Assembly: GCF_024305245.1 (NCBI RefSeq)
Contig: NZ_JAMWYX010000009.1
Coordinates: 88,141-152,140, forward strand
Direction of reading: 5' to 3'
Length of the DNA stretch: 64,000 nt
Source of the DNA: Erythrobacter sp.
GTDB lineage: Bacteria; Pseudomonadota; Alphaproteobacteria; Sphingomonadales; Sphingomonadaceae
The first letter of the stretch is position 1. Each line of letters opens with the position of its first letter. The position numbers were made by a program, and so were the translations under genes. Shown here in pieces: positions 27,669 through 36,807 of this stretch. The notes under the pieces are model-generated. The model was not told the DNA's origin and did not search any database. It worked only from the letters and a program-made list of their open reading frames with translations.

Positions 27669-29164
27669 TGAAGCGCAAGATCACCTCCCTGTTTTTGGGC
27701 GTCAGCCTGTGTCTTGTGCCCGTTGGAATGGGCGGGCCGTTGATGGCGGGCGGGACGATCGCCTCCACCAGTGCGCAGCCGGCCGCGCGATCTGAGCGAC
27801 ATGTAGACGCCTCGCGGCCCAACGTGCTGCTGATCGTGTTCGATGATCTGGGCTACGGCCAGCTCGGCGTCACCGGCCACCCCCTCATCAAGACCCCGAA
27901 TATCGACCGGCTGGCACGCGAAGGAATGCTGTTCACCAATGGCTATTCCGGCGGGACAGTGTGTTCGCCTTCGCGGGTCTCGTTGATGACCGGGCGAGAT
28001 GCGTCCCGCTTGAGCAGTCCTGCAAACGACATCCTGCTGCGGCCGCAAGACAGGACCTTCGCGCACTTGCTGAGCGCGGCGGGTTACAGCACCGCACTGT
28101 TCGGCAAGTTCGGGATCGGCAGCCAGTTCGGCTCTACCGATCCGATGGCGATGGGCTTTGGCCACTGGGTTGGCGTTCTGCACAATATCGAGGCCCACCG
28201 GCAATATCCGCCCTTCTTGTACCGCGACAATGAAGTGGTGTTCATCCGGGAGAACCTCGCAGGAGCCAAGGGCGCCTATGCCCAGCGGATGTTCACCGAT
28301 GCCGCGCTGGCATTCCTCGACAAGCAAAATGGCACGCGCCCGTTTCTGGCGATGATGAGCTACACCGCGCCGCATTCGGAAATGGCTGCACCCGAGGAAT
28401 TCATCGCGCCGTATCGCGGCAAGTTTCCTGAAACGCCGTATAATGGCTTGAAGGGCCCGACACCGGCGAGCCAGTTTCCCGAATACTATCCGGAACCGAT
28501 CGCGCAGCCCAATGCTGTGCAGGCAGGGATGATTGCGGCGCTCGACGCCTATGTCGGTGAACTCCTCGCCAAGCTGGAGGAAAAGGGGATGGCGGACAGC
28601 ACGCTGGTCATCCTCACCTCGGACAATGGGCCGCATACCGAAGGTGGCGGCGATATCATCGCCCAGTCCGCCGGCGGCCCCTATCGGGGAGGCAAGCGCG
28701 ATCTTTCGGAAGGCGGCATCCATATGCCGCTAATCGTGCGATGGCCGGACGTTATCAGGCAAGGCCGTGTTGAGGACGAACCCGTCAGCTTTGCCGATTT
28801 CTTGCCAACGCTCGCCAGCCTGGCAGGGAATTCCGAACTTGCGACCCAGTGGGGCGTCAACGGCATGTCCTTTGCGCAATTGCTCCAAAGCGACAAGGCA
28901 CGCCTGCCCGAACGGATGCTGTACTGGGCCTTTGCGCACAATCTCGGTGATCCGAATTCGGGTGAACTGGGCAAGGTCGAGCAGGCCGGACGGATTGGCA
29001 ATTGGAAGGCCATTCGCAAGCATGCGGGAGCACCCGTAGATCTGTATGACCTTTCGGCAGACCCCGGCGAAAGCCGCAACCTTGCTGGCGCATACCCGAA
29101 AATCGCCTCCGACTTTGCCCGGCGCTTCGACGCCGAGTTGGAAGAACAGACGCGCTATCGCTGA
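27668..29164 (+). CDS. Cys-type sulfatase (S1 family)
   Basis: A 498-residue exported sulfatase. Residues 1-~40 are a Sec signal and linker. Metal-ligand motif NVLLIVFDDLGYG has Asp59 and Asp60; the maturation motif CSPSR is at 99-103, followed by VSLMTGR, so Cys99 must be converted to formylglycine. TSDNGPH (around residue 319) supplies the later metal Asp and Asn. It should remove sulfate from a sugar, here most likely rhamnose-3-sulfate in ulvan-type oligosaccharides. Maturation needs a formylglycine-generating enzyme; the only one in the window (14751-15475) is broken. The gene overlaps DUF4861 by one base and converges on kduI with 27 bases between. Confidence 0.9.
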   Translation: MKRKITSLFLGVSLCLVPVGMGGPLMAGGTIASTSAQPAARSERHVDASRPNVLLIVFDDLGYGQLGVTGHPLIKTPNIDRLAREGMLFTNGYSGGTVCSPSRVSLMTGRDASRLSSPANDILLRPQDRTFAHLLSAAGYSTALFGKFGIGSQFGSTDPMAMGFGHWVGVLHNIEAHRQYPPFLYRDNEVVFIRENLAGAKGAYAQRMFTDAALAFLDKQNGTRPFLAMMSYTAPHSEMAAPEEFIAPYRGKFPETPYNGLKGPTPASQFPEYYPEPIAQPNAVQAGMIAALDAYVGELLAKLEEKGMADSTLVILTSDNGPHTEGGGDIIAQSAGGPYRGGKRDLSEGGIHMPLIVRWPDVIRQGRVEDEPVSFADFLPTLASLAGNSELATQWGVNGMSFAQLLQSDKARLPERMLYWAFAHNLGDPNSGELGKVEQAGRIGNWKAIRKHAGAPVDLYDLSADPGESRNLAGAYPKIASDFARRFDAELEEQTRYR

Positions 29165-29191
29165 GCGCGCCTGTTCTTCTAGTGGCTGCTC

Positions 29192-30028
29192 TTATGCGAG
29201 GGCGGCCTGCGGGACGTGATCCATGTCGTCGAATTCCTGGTTCTCTCCGCCCATCGACCAGATGAAGCTGTAGGCGCTGCTGCCGACCCCGCAATGCATC
29301 GACCAGGACGGGGAAAGTGCGGCCTCCTCGTTGTGGAGCGGCAGCGCCTTCATCTCGTCCGGCCGTCCCATAAAATGGAAAATCCGGGAGTCTTCGGGAA
29401 GATCGAAATAGAAATAGAATTCGGAACGCCGGTCATGGGTGTGTGGCGGGAAGGTGTTCCAGACGCTGCCTTGCGCGATGCATGTGAAGCCCATTACCAG
29501 CTGGCAGCTTTCGATGATTCCCGGCCTCAGCGGCTGAAAGATCGTACGCTCGTTACAGGTCGCCTTGTCTCCAAGATCGATCCGGTTGGCTTCAGCCTTC
29601 CTGACTAGCCGGTGCGGATATGCGGTATGGGCCGGATAGCTTACGAAGTAGAAGCGCGCTGGGTCGACCGGATTATCGCTTTCGAACCGGACCGCCTCAT
29701 CGCAGCGCCCGACATAGAGGCTGTCGAGCCGATCGAGCGCAAAACGCTCATCGCCGATCCAGACCCGGCCGGGAGCTCCGATATTGATCACACCGACTTC
29801 GCGGCGCGCGGTAAAGGCGCCGCCCCCCAATTCGGCAAAAGAACCGAACACGAGCGGCTCGTCAAGCGGCACCGCGCTGCCGATGATCCCGCGATCAATG
29901 TCCGATAGGGTCATCGAAAGAACGCGGGGCTGCATCAGGCCTTCGATCACGAAGCTTTCGCGCAGTTCCTCGTTGCGCATGGTGCGATAGCGGTTCTGGT
30001 CTGCAGCAAATTTGCGTTGAAGGTTCAC
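29192..30028 (-). CDS. kduI: 5-keto-4-deoxyuronate isomerase
   Basis: A 278-residue cupin isomerase, the same length as E. coli KduI. It converts 5-keto-4-deoxyuronate, formed spontaneously from the unsaturated uronate released by GH105, into the substrate of KduD. The metal-binding set His196, His198, Glu203 (PPHTHDRRSEFYFYFDL) and His245 (SMHCG) has exactly the E. coli spacing. It stands as a single minus-strand gene convergent with the sulfatase and divergent from rhaM, with an operator-like GATT box 19-39 bases upstream of its ATG. This gene firmly links the locus to lyase-derived uronates. Confidence 0.93.
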   Translation of the reverse strand: MNLQRKFAADQNRYRTMRNEELRESFVIEGLMQPRVLSMTLSDIDRGIIGSAVPLDEPLVFGSFAELGGGAFTARREVGVINIGAPGRVWIGDERFALDRLDSLYVGRCDEAVRFESDNPVDPARFYFVSYPAHTAYPHRLVRKAEANRIDLGDKATCNERTIFQPLRPGIIESCQLVMGFTCIAQGSVWNTFPPHTHDRRSEFYFYFDLPEDSRIFHFMGRPDEMKALPLHNEEAALSPSWSMHCGVGSSAYSFIWSMGGENQEFDDMDHVPQAALA

Positions 30029-30046
30029 ATCTGGCTCCGGGTGCCT

Positions 30047-30067
30047 GAGAAATATGATTGAAACTGC
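30047..30067. promoter_or_regulatory. Candidate PUL operator between kduI and rhaM
   Basis: On the minus strand CAGTTTCAATCATATTTCT closely matches CAGTTTCGATCATTTTCTT at 25001-25019. It lies between the divergent kduI and rhaM starts, so one regulator could coordinate uronate and rhamnose genes. Based on sequence similarity within the window. Confidence 0.5.
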
Positions 30068-30133
30068 ACACTAATGGTGTTTCGTGACTAGATATGCATG
30101 ATATAGGCTGGAATTGAAAGAGGGAGAATTGCG

Positions 30134-30448
30134 ATGGCGTCATACGCATGGGTGCTCAAAATCCGTCCGGGTTACGAGGATGAGTACAGGCGTCGCCACG
30201 ACAAGATTTGGCCGGACATGTCTGAAACTCTCAACCGGTCGGGAATCCGCAACTATCACATCTTCAAACACGGGCTGACGCTGTTCGGCTATTTCGAAAC
30301 CGACGACTTTACCGCTACCGCAGCGTTTCTTGAGGATAACGAGGTCAACCGGCGCTGGTCGGAATACATGGCCCCGATCATGGAAGTGGACATCGATCCG
30401 GCGACGCGCTTCCCCTATCTGTTGCCGAAGCAGTTCTCTCACGCCTGA
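30134..30448 (+). CDS. rhaM: L-rhamnose mutarotase
   Basis: A 104-residue protein matching L-rhamnose mutarotase, which interconverts alpha and beta L-rhamnopyranose so that the isomerase is fed quickly. Typical features: the N-terminal YAWVLKIRPGYEDEYRRRHDKIWP with His22 as a catalytic candidate, NYHIFKHG (residues ~37-44), LFGYFE and the C-terminal WSEYMAPIMEVD. The ribosome binding site GAGGGAGA precedes the ATG. It is divergent from kduI and convergent with the lyase gene. Cytosolic dimer in known relatives. Confidence 0.93.
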   Translation: MASYAWVLKIRPGYEDEYRRRHDKIWPDMSETLNRSGIRNYHIFKHGLTLFGYFETDDFTATAAFLEDNEVNRRWSEYMAPIMEVDIDPATRFPYLLPKQFSHA

Positions 30449-30462
30449 CCGGGCGCGGCCGA

Positions 30463-31833
30463 TCAACGTTTGATCTTGTGCAGACGCAAGGTTGATGGCG
30501 GCGGAATGTCCGGCCGCGCCTGATCCTGATTGGCGTTTTCGGCCTGCCAGCTGAGGTAATAATCATAGGCGCTGTCGGCCGGCGCTCCTTCGGCTTTGCG
30601 CACGTTCAGCGGGATGCCGGGAATATCCTTGTAGCCCGAGATCACCGCCGGCGCGCTGCTGAAGGTTCCGGTGCCAGTCGTCTTTCCGCTGACCGGATCA
30701 ACAATGAATTCGATCGGCTTGCTCCGGAGCGTAGCGCGCACCCGAATCGTGCCATCGGCCGCCACGAAAGGACCTTCACGAACGCTGAGAGCATTGCCCG
30801 GCAGACTACCGCCGCGGTCGAGATCCTGCTTAATGCCGGTCCAATCGCTGATTTGCTGCACCGTCCAGCTGTCACCCGACTTGCGGGCCAGCATGATTTG
30901 CGTGTCGCCGTTCGCGTCGTTCTTGAAATAGGATATCATCGGCGCGCCCGCCGCATCGAAACCGAGCCGCTGGTGCCCGTTAAGAAGTCCGGCACCGACC
31001 GGCACCGGGTCGACAATCTCGCCATTGGCAAGCGTGATCGGCAAGGACAGCGGCTTGCCGTTCGAATCCTCCCATGTCAGTAGATCCGGGCTGCGGGCAT
31101 AGGAGACATTGTTATTGGTCGCCGCAGAAGGAGTGTCACGCCACACCCACACCATGTGGAAGCGTCCGTCCGGCCCGCGGTCAGGCCCGATGTAATAGGC
31201 AGAACGCTCTCCCTCACCGTCGAAAAATGCTGCACCATGCAGCAGGCTCCAAGTCTTCGACCCGGTGTCGAAGCGATGAAAAGTGAAGCTGCCGTTACCG
31301 CTGCCACCGATGCGGAAAGCGGCGATAAGGCGCCCTTGGGGATCATGGTCGAACCGGGGGTAAGTAACGCGCAACTCTTTCGCCGGATCGATGAGATAAT
31401 CGATCTGTTCAAGCGAGCGGATGTCCCACGGGCGGGTTGAACGAAAATAGACCAGCGGATCGGCATGCATATTGCCCATCACGTGGACGTAACCTTCTTC
31501 ATCGACATCTACGGTCACGTAGTTGTGGCTGTCCCAGCCCAGGAAGCTAGGCAGTTTATGATAGCGCCATGGGGTGCGCGGGGTCGAGCGATGGGCCACG
31601 CTCATCTGGCGATTGGCATCGTAATAGACGATGATCTGGTGCTGTCCCCGCTGGATCATTTGCGGGTGGGCGCGGTGACCGGACCACGTGAAGTCAATAG
31701 CCTCCACGCTGTGGTCTGGCGCCAAGACTGCGTCCGGCTGCCTATCGCTCTCCTTTGCCTGCACAGCGATTGGTATCGCCAGCAACATTGCCGAAGCCAT
31801 CAGTCCACCGACGCCAAAGTCCCGCATCGTCAT
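30463..31833 (-). CDS. BNR-4 beta-propeller protein, candidate PL25-type ulvan lyase
   Basis: A 456-residue exported protein (Sec signal in the first ~27 residues, ending AVQA/KE). Start chosen at the ATG preceded by GGAGA seven bases upstream; two earlier in-frame ATGs exist. The body is a seven-bladed propeller of the BNR-4 type. In residues from this start, His103 (DSHNYVTV) and His123 (GNMHADP) are 20 apart, and Tyr158 (VTYPRF) and Arg174 (AAFRIGGS) are 16 apart. From memory, the PL25 ulvan lyase PLSV_3936 uses His123/His143 and Tyr188/Arg204, the same spacings. A lyase here would create the unsaturated uronate needed by GH105 and KduI, and no other lyase is seen in the window. It follows the TonB receptor gene in one operon. 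Alternatives are another PL24/PL27-like lyase or a non-catalytic propeller. Confidence 0.68.
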   Translation of the reverse strand: MTMRDFGVGGLMASAMLLAIPIAVQAKESDRQPDAVLAPDHSVEAIDFTWSGHRAHPQMIQRGQHQIIVYYDANRQMSVAHRSTPRTPWRYHKLPSFLGWDSHNYVTVDVDEEGYVHVMGNMHADPLVYFRSTRPWDIRSLEQIDYLIDPAKELRVTYPRFDHDPQGRLIAAFRIGGSGNGSFTFHRFDTGSKTWSLLHGAAFFDGEGERSAYYIGPDRGPDGRFHMVWVWRDTPSAATNNNVSYARSPDLLTWEDSNGKPLSLPITLANGEIVDPVPVGAGLLNGHQRLGFDAAGAPMISYFKNDANGDTQIMLARKSGDSWTVQQISDWTGIKQDLDRGGSLPGNALSVREGPFVAADGTIRVRATLRSKPIEFIVDPVSGKTTGTGTFSSAPAVISGYKDIPGIPLNVRKAEGAPADSAYDYYLSWQAENANQDQARPDIPPPSTLRLHKIKR

Positions 31834-31909
31834 AGTAATTATCTCCATTCGGATCACCGGGCAGTCCGCGAGAAGGCAGCCGTCCGCCCGGTAATCACAT
31901 CATTTCGGT

Positions 31910-34900
31910 TCAGAAGCGATAGGTCGCCGAGGCAGCGAAAGTACGGCCGTCATACTCGAACACCCGCAGCAGTGCTTCGGTGCCAAGATATTCCCGGCGC
32001 GAGGATTGGGTGATGTTGAACACCTCGAACCGCAATTGCAGCCCCTCCATCGGTTTTATCGCACCGCTGAAATCGAGTTGGTCGCGCGGAGCGACGCGGG
32101 TTGCCCCCCCGGTGAACGAGCCACCTCCTGCGAGCTGAATTTCCGACTGATTGTTGTAGGCAAGACGCGCTTCGAAGAGCTTGTCCTCGTAATAGCCAAT
32201 CAAGTTGTAGGTATCTTCGGCCACGTTAAAAAGCTTAGCGCCATTGTCGCCGCCCGAGCGAACCCGCGTGTAGTTGGCTACGAAACCGGTGTTCTTGAGG
32301 AAGCCCGGCAGGAAATCGAGCCGCTGCTGGATCTGCGCCTCGAAACCGGTCACGTCGATCGTGTCGGGATTGTTGAGGCTGACATTGATGCGGATCCGCT
32401 GGGTGTCTCCTAAGTCATTGGTGAACACGCACCGCCCCTGGAACTGGCCGCTATCGGCAATCCTGATTTCGTTGAAGGTCTGGTCGCCGACTGTGAAGGT
32501 GCCGGAATCCGGACAGAAATTACTGAATCGGGTGATGTCGTCGATCAACGACTTGCGAAAGACCCCGATGGAAACCACGCTCCCCGGACGATTATACCAG
32601 CTCAAACCCAGATCGAACCCTTCCGACCGTCGCGGCCGGATGTCGAGTCCGCTGACATCGACGATCGTCGAAGGGATGAGATTGCCGTCGCTGCCCACGA
32701 CTTCGGGCAGCGTGGCTTCGTCGGGATCGCCACCCGGTTCGATCTCGCGGATCAGTGTCGGTGCCGGCGAGAATTCAGCGAGGTCCAGTGCCTCAAAGGT
32801 CTGATAATAGGCAGCGCGCACGACGAGCTCGGGAGTGATTTCGTAGATCGCATTAACGGATGGTAGGATGCGCTCGAAAACGTTGTTGGCTCGCGGCGGA
32901 TCGAGCAGCGCCCCTTCGCGGAACACAAGATCCGGCCCGCCATTTTCGGCGCGGATCCGGGCAAGGTTGTTATAGAGCTCGTTGGCGACCGGAGTCAGAC
33001 GCCCGCTCAAATCGGTTTTGACATAACGCACCCCGATATTGCCGCGCAGACCGATGTCAGAAGTTTCCTGCAGATCGAACTTCATCATTCCGTAGAGTTC
33101 GACCGTCTCACGTTTAGATCTGAAATTGCGATCGATGAAGTTGCGCGTCGGTATCCGCCGCAGGTACCCGGTCTCCTCGTTTAGAGGCAGCGCCTGCAGG
33201 ATTTCATCGGCCGTGATGGTGGTTGCGCTCTCCTGGGTCAGTTCGGGGAAGAAGTTAGTGAGGTTTGCTGCGGTCGGGTTGAATACCACCCCGGCCGGCA
33301 ATGTGCGTCCGGGATTGCCGAGCTGTTCGCGGACCAGTGGAATGTCGAGCGAGAGGAACTCGTCGAGTTCTGCGCCCGGGATACGACCGCCGGCAAACAG
33401 CGCCCCTTGCGCCACCCCGTCGTTGAGAACGAAGATATCATTGGTGAGCGCAGGGAAATTCAGTCCGAGCGCGGAATTGTCGGTGCGGGCACGTGTCGCG
33501 TTTTCATTGGAATAGAAGCCGCCCACCGCGATCTCTGTCAGCACAGTGCCAGTAAACTTGCGCACCAGGTCGAAGTCGATTGAAGTCAGGTCGCGATCGA
33601 CCCGGTCGACGAAGCCGGCGACCAGAGGCGATATGGTGACTTGCTGTGTGGTACCGTTGGGCGCAACATTGGGGATGTTGATATTGGCGCCGATCAGGTC
33701 GGGACGGATCGTCCAGGTGCCCCCGACCGCGTTGGCAAGATCAAGCAGATTCGGCGGCAGGATCGTATTGATCGAAACGTCACGCAGACGGCCAGCAGTG
33801 CCGATATCGAAGACCGCGAGCGAGCCGTTGCCGGTATCGTCGATGCCGTCACCATCAACGTCCGGCGCGCCGGGACGCTGGTTGACGCGGTAATCATACT
33901 GGTTGAGCTCCGCGAGGCCCTTTGCCTTGGAATAAGTGCCGATGAGGTCGAACTTCCAGTCGTCATTTTCGAAATTGAACTGCGGGTAAAGCGCCCAAGT
34001 CTGGTCGAGCGCCGGAAATTCGCGGTTGCCGATCGCAGTCAGGTAATCGCTGACCATCACGCGGGGCACGAGGAAAACGTTCTCCTCAGGCCCGACATTG
34101 TTGAAATTGACCACCCCGACCGGCACCGGATTGCCCAGCGGTGTGACGATCGACTGCGCCGGATTCGGATTGACTAGAAAAATGTCCTGATTGGAATCGG
34201 TGAGGTCGCGACGGGTGAACAGCCCATCGACGCGGAACACCAGATCACCGGTGATCTCGTAACCGAAGCCGGCCGCTGCCGACACACGATAGCCTTCGTT
34301 GGTCTGCACGAACTGGCGAATCTCGCGCGGGAAAATGAAGACGTTGTTGAGACCGTTCTCTCCGACTGCCGGAACATCGAAGCTCGGATTGGGAATGCGG
34401 CTGACTACGTCATTCGAATCATCCGTCCCAGACGCACGCGTACCGGCAACGAACTGCGCGGTTTGCGCCGCCGTGTAATTGCCATAAGTGTTGATGCGGA
34501 AGGAATCGCGCCGGAACGATTGCTTGGAATAGGAGGCAACGCCGTAAACGGCAAGACGATCACTCAGCCGCTCGGCAACCGATGCGAAGAACGAAGGCGT
34601 GTATGCCTCTGTGGTTTCCTCATAACCCATTTCGGCACGCAGCACGACGCCGGACTTTCGTTGCAGTGCACCGGTGATGCGCAGATCGACCTGCGCCGCA
34701 AGACCGCCGGAGGGCGTATCGGCAGTGAACGACTTGATCACGTTCGCGCCGTTGAAAATGCCGCTTTCGAAAATACCGAACGGGTTGCCCACGTTCTCTC
34801 CGCGGGTGGGGGAGGCGATGTTCTGGTTCATCACGGTCGTCTTGGTAAAACGCCCGGGCAGGCCGCGTACGGAGATCGTGGCATCTCGGCGCCCCGCTTC

Positions 34901-35269
34901 GCGATTGATCTGCACGCCCGGAATGCGCTGAAGCGCCTCGCCGAGATTGAGATCAGGCGTTGAGCCAATATCATCAGAGGAAATGCCGTCGAGGATGACG
35001 TCGGCGTTCCTGCGGAACTCGAGCGCATCCTCAAGACTGGCGCGAAGGCCGCTGACCACGATTTCGTTGCTTTCTGGTTGGGGCGCCCCCTGCACGACCG
35101 GCTGCACGGGAGCTTGGCCAGATTTGGCGGCCTGCGCTTCGGCGGCGGCCGTCTTGTCGTCCTGTGACTGCGCATAAGCGGCACCAGGCAGGCACAGCGC
35201 CCCTGCAGCAGTGCCTAGCAGAAGTGCAGAATAGCGCGCCCGGCACCCATTCCTAGCGAAAAGGCTCAT
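31910..35269 (-). CDS. TonB-dependent outer-membrane receptor for the PUL glycan
   Basis: A 1119-residue TonB-dependent receptor. Residues 1-33 are a signal peptide ending AAYA/QS. After a low-complexity stretch, NEIVVSGLRASLEDALEFRR marks the plug domain start, continuing with GEALQRIPGVQINREAGRR and the RGL-type segment. The rest is a 22-stranded barrel ending in the C-terminal aromatic signal TFAASATYRF. It is of the large 'oligosaccharide' type found in sphingomonads and Caulobacter, which use TonB receptors in place of SusCD pairs. It should import ulvan-like oligosaccharides. The lyase gene follows 76 bases downstream, and two 10-bp-phased GAT(C/T) sites sit 43-98 bases upstream of its ATG. 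Confidence 0.9.
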   Translation of the reverse strand: MSLFARNGCRARYSALLLGTAAGALCLPGAAYAQSQDDKTAAAEAQAAKSGQAPVQPVVQGAPQPESNEIVVSGLRASLEDALEFRRNADVILDGISSDDIGSTPDLNLGEALQRIPGVQINREAGRRDATISVRGLPGRFTKTTVMNQNIASPTRGENVGNPFGIFESGIFNGANVIKSFTADTPSGGLAAQVDLRITGALQRKSGVVLRAEMGYEETTEAYTPSFFASVAERLSDRLAVYGVASYSKQSFRRDSFRINTYGNYTAAQTAQFVAGTRASGTDDSNDVVSRIPNPSFDVPAVGENGLNNVFIFPREIRQFVQTNEGYRVSAAAGFGYEITGDLVFRVDGLFTRRDLTDSNQDIFLVNPNPAQSIVTPLGNPVPVGVVNFNNVGPEENVFLVPRVMVSDYLTAIGNREFPALDQTWALYPQFNFENDDWKFDLIGTYSKAKGLAELNQYDYRVNQRPGAPDVDGDGIDDTGNGSLAVFDIGTAGRLRDVSINTILPPNLLDLANAVGGTWTIRPDLIGANINIPNVAPNGTTQQVTISPLVAGFVDRVDRDLTSIDFDLVRKFTGTVLTEIAVGGFYSNENATRARTDNSALGLNFPALTNDIFVLNDGVAQGALFAGGRIPGAELDEFLSLDIPLVREQLGNPGRTLPAGVVFNPTAANLTNFFPELTQESATTITADEILQALPLNEETGYLRRIPTRNFIDRNFRSKRETVELYGMMKFDLQETSDIGLRGNIGVRYVKTDLSGRLTPVANELYNNLARIRAENGGPDLVFREGALLDPPRANNVFERILPSVNAIYEITPELVVRAAYYQTFEALDLAEFSPAPTLIREIEPGGDPDEATLPEVVGSDGNLIPSTIVDVSGLDIRPRRSEGFDLGLSWYNRPGSVVSIGVFRKSLIDDITRFSNFCPDSGTFTVGDQTFNEIRIADSGQFQGRCVFTNDLGDTQRIRINVSLNNPDTIDVTGFEAQIQQRLDFLPGFLKNTGFVANYTRVRSGGDNGAKLFNVAEDTYNLIGYYEDKLFEARLAYNNQSEIQLAGGGSFTGGATRVAPRDQLDFSGAIKPMEGLQLRFEVFNITQSSRREYLGTEALLRVFEYDGRTFAASATYRF

Positions 35270-35311
35270 AGTTCTCTCTCCCCGATACCCTTGTTTTGAC
35301 GATTTATGAGC

Positions 35312-35367
35312 GATTGATTTCGATCATGTCAATGCTCAATCGTGATATATATTGATCTTATTTGATC
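35312..35367. promoter_or_regulatory. Candidate PUL operators upstream of the TonB receptor
   Basis: Two sites: GATTGATTTCGATCA at 35312-35326 and TTGATCTTATTTGATCA at 35352-35368, each with GAT half-sites ten bases apart. The second matches the permease site at 24996-25017 in 18 of 22 positions. They lie in the TonB-receptor promoter region. Confidence 0.55.
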
Positions 35368-35494
35368 ATTTTATGAAAATTATTGCATCCGCGCCTGCTG
35401 CCAGTGACCAATCGTGGCGGCGAATCCCTTTGGGCCCCCGCCTTGAGGGCCGCTGAGCGTGCCGCCGTGACCCGCCGACGGTCGGGCCGAACTG

Positions 35495-36787
<1,293 letters not shown>

Positions 36788-36807
36788 ATCCCTCTCCTCG
36801 CAGCCCG

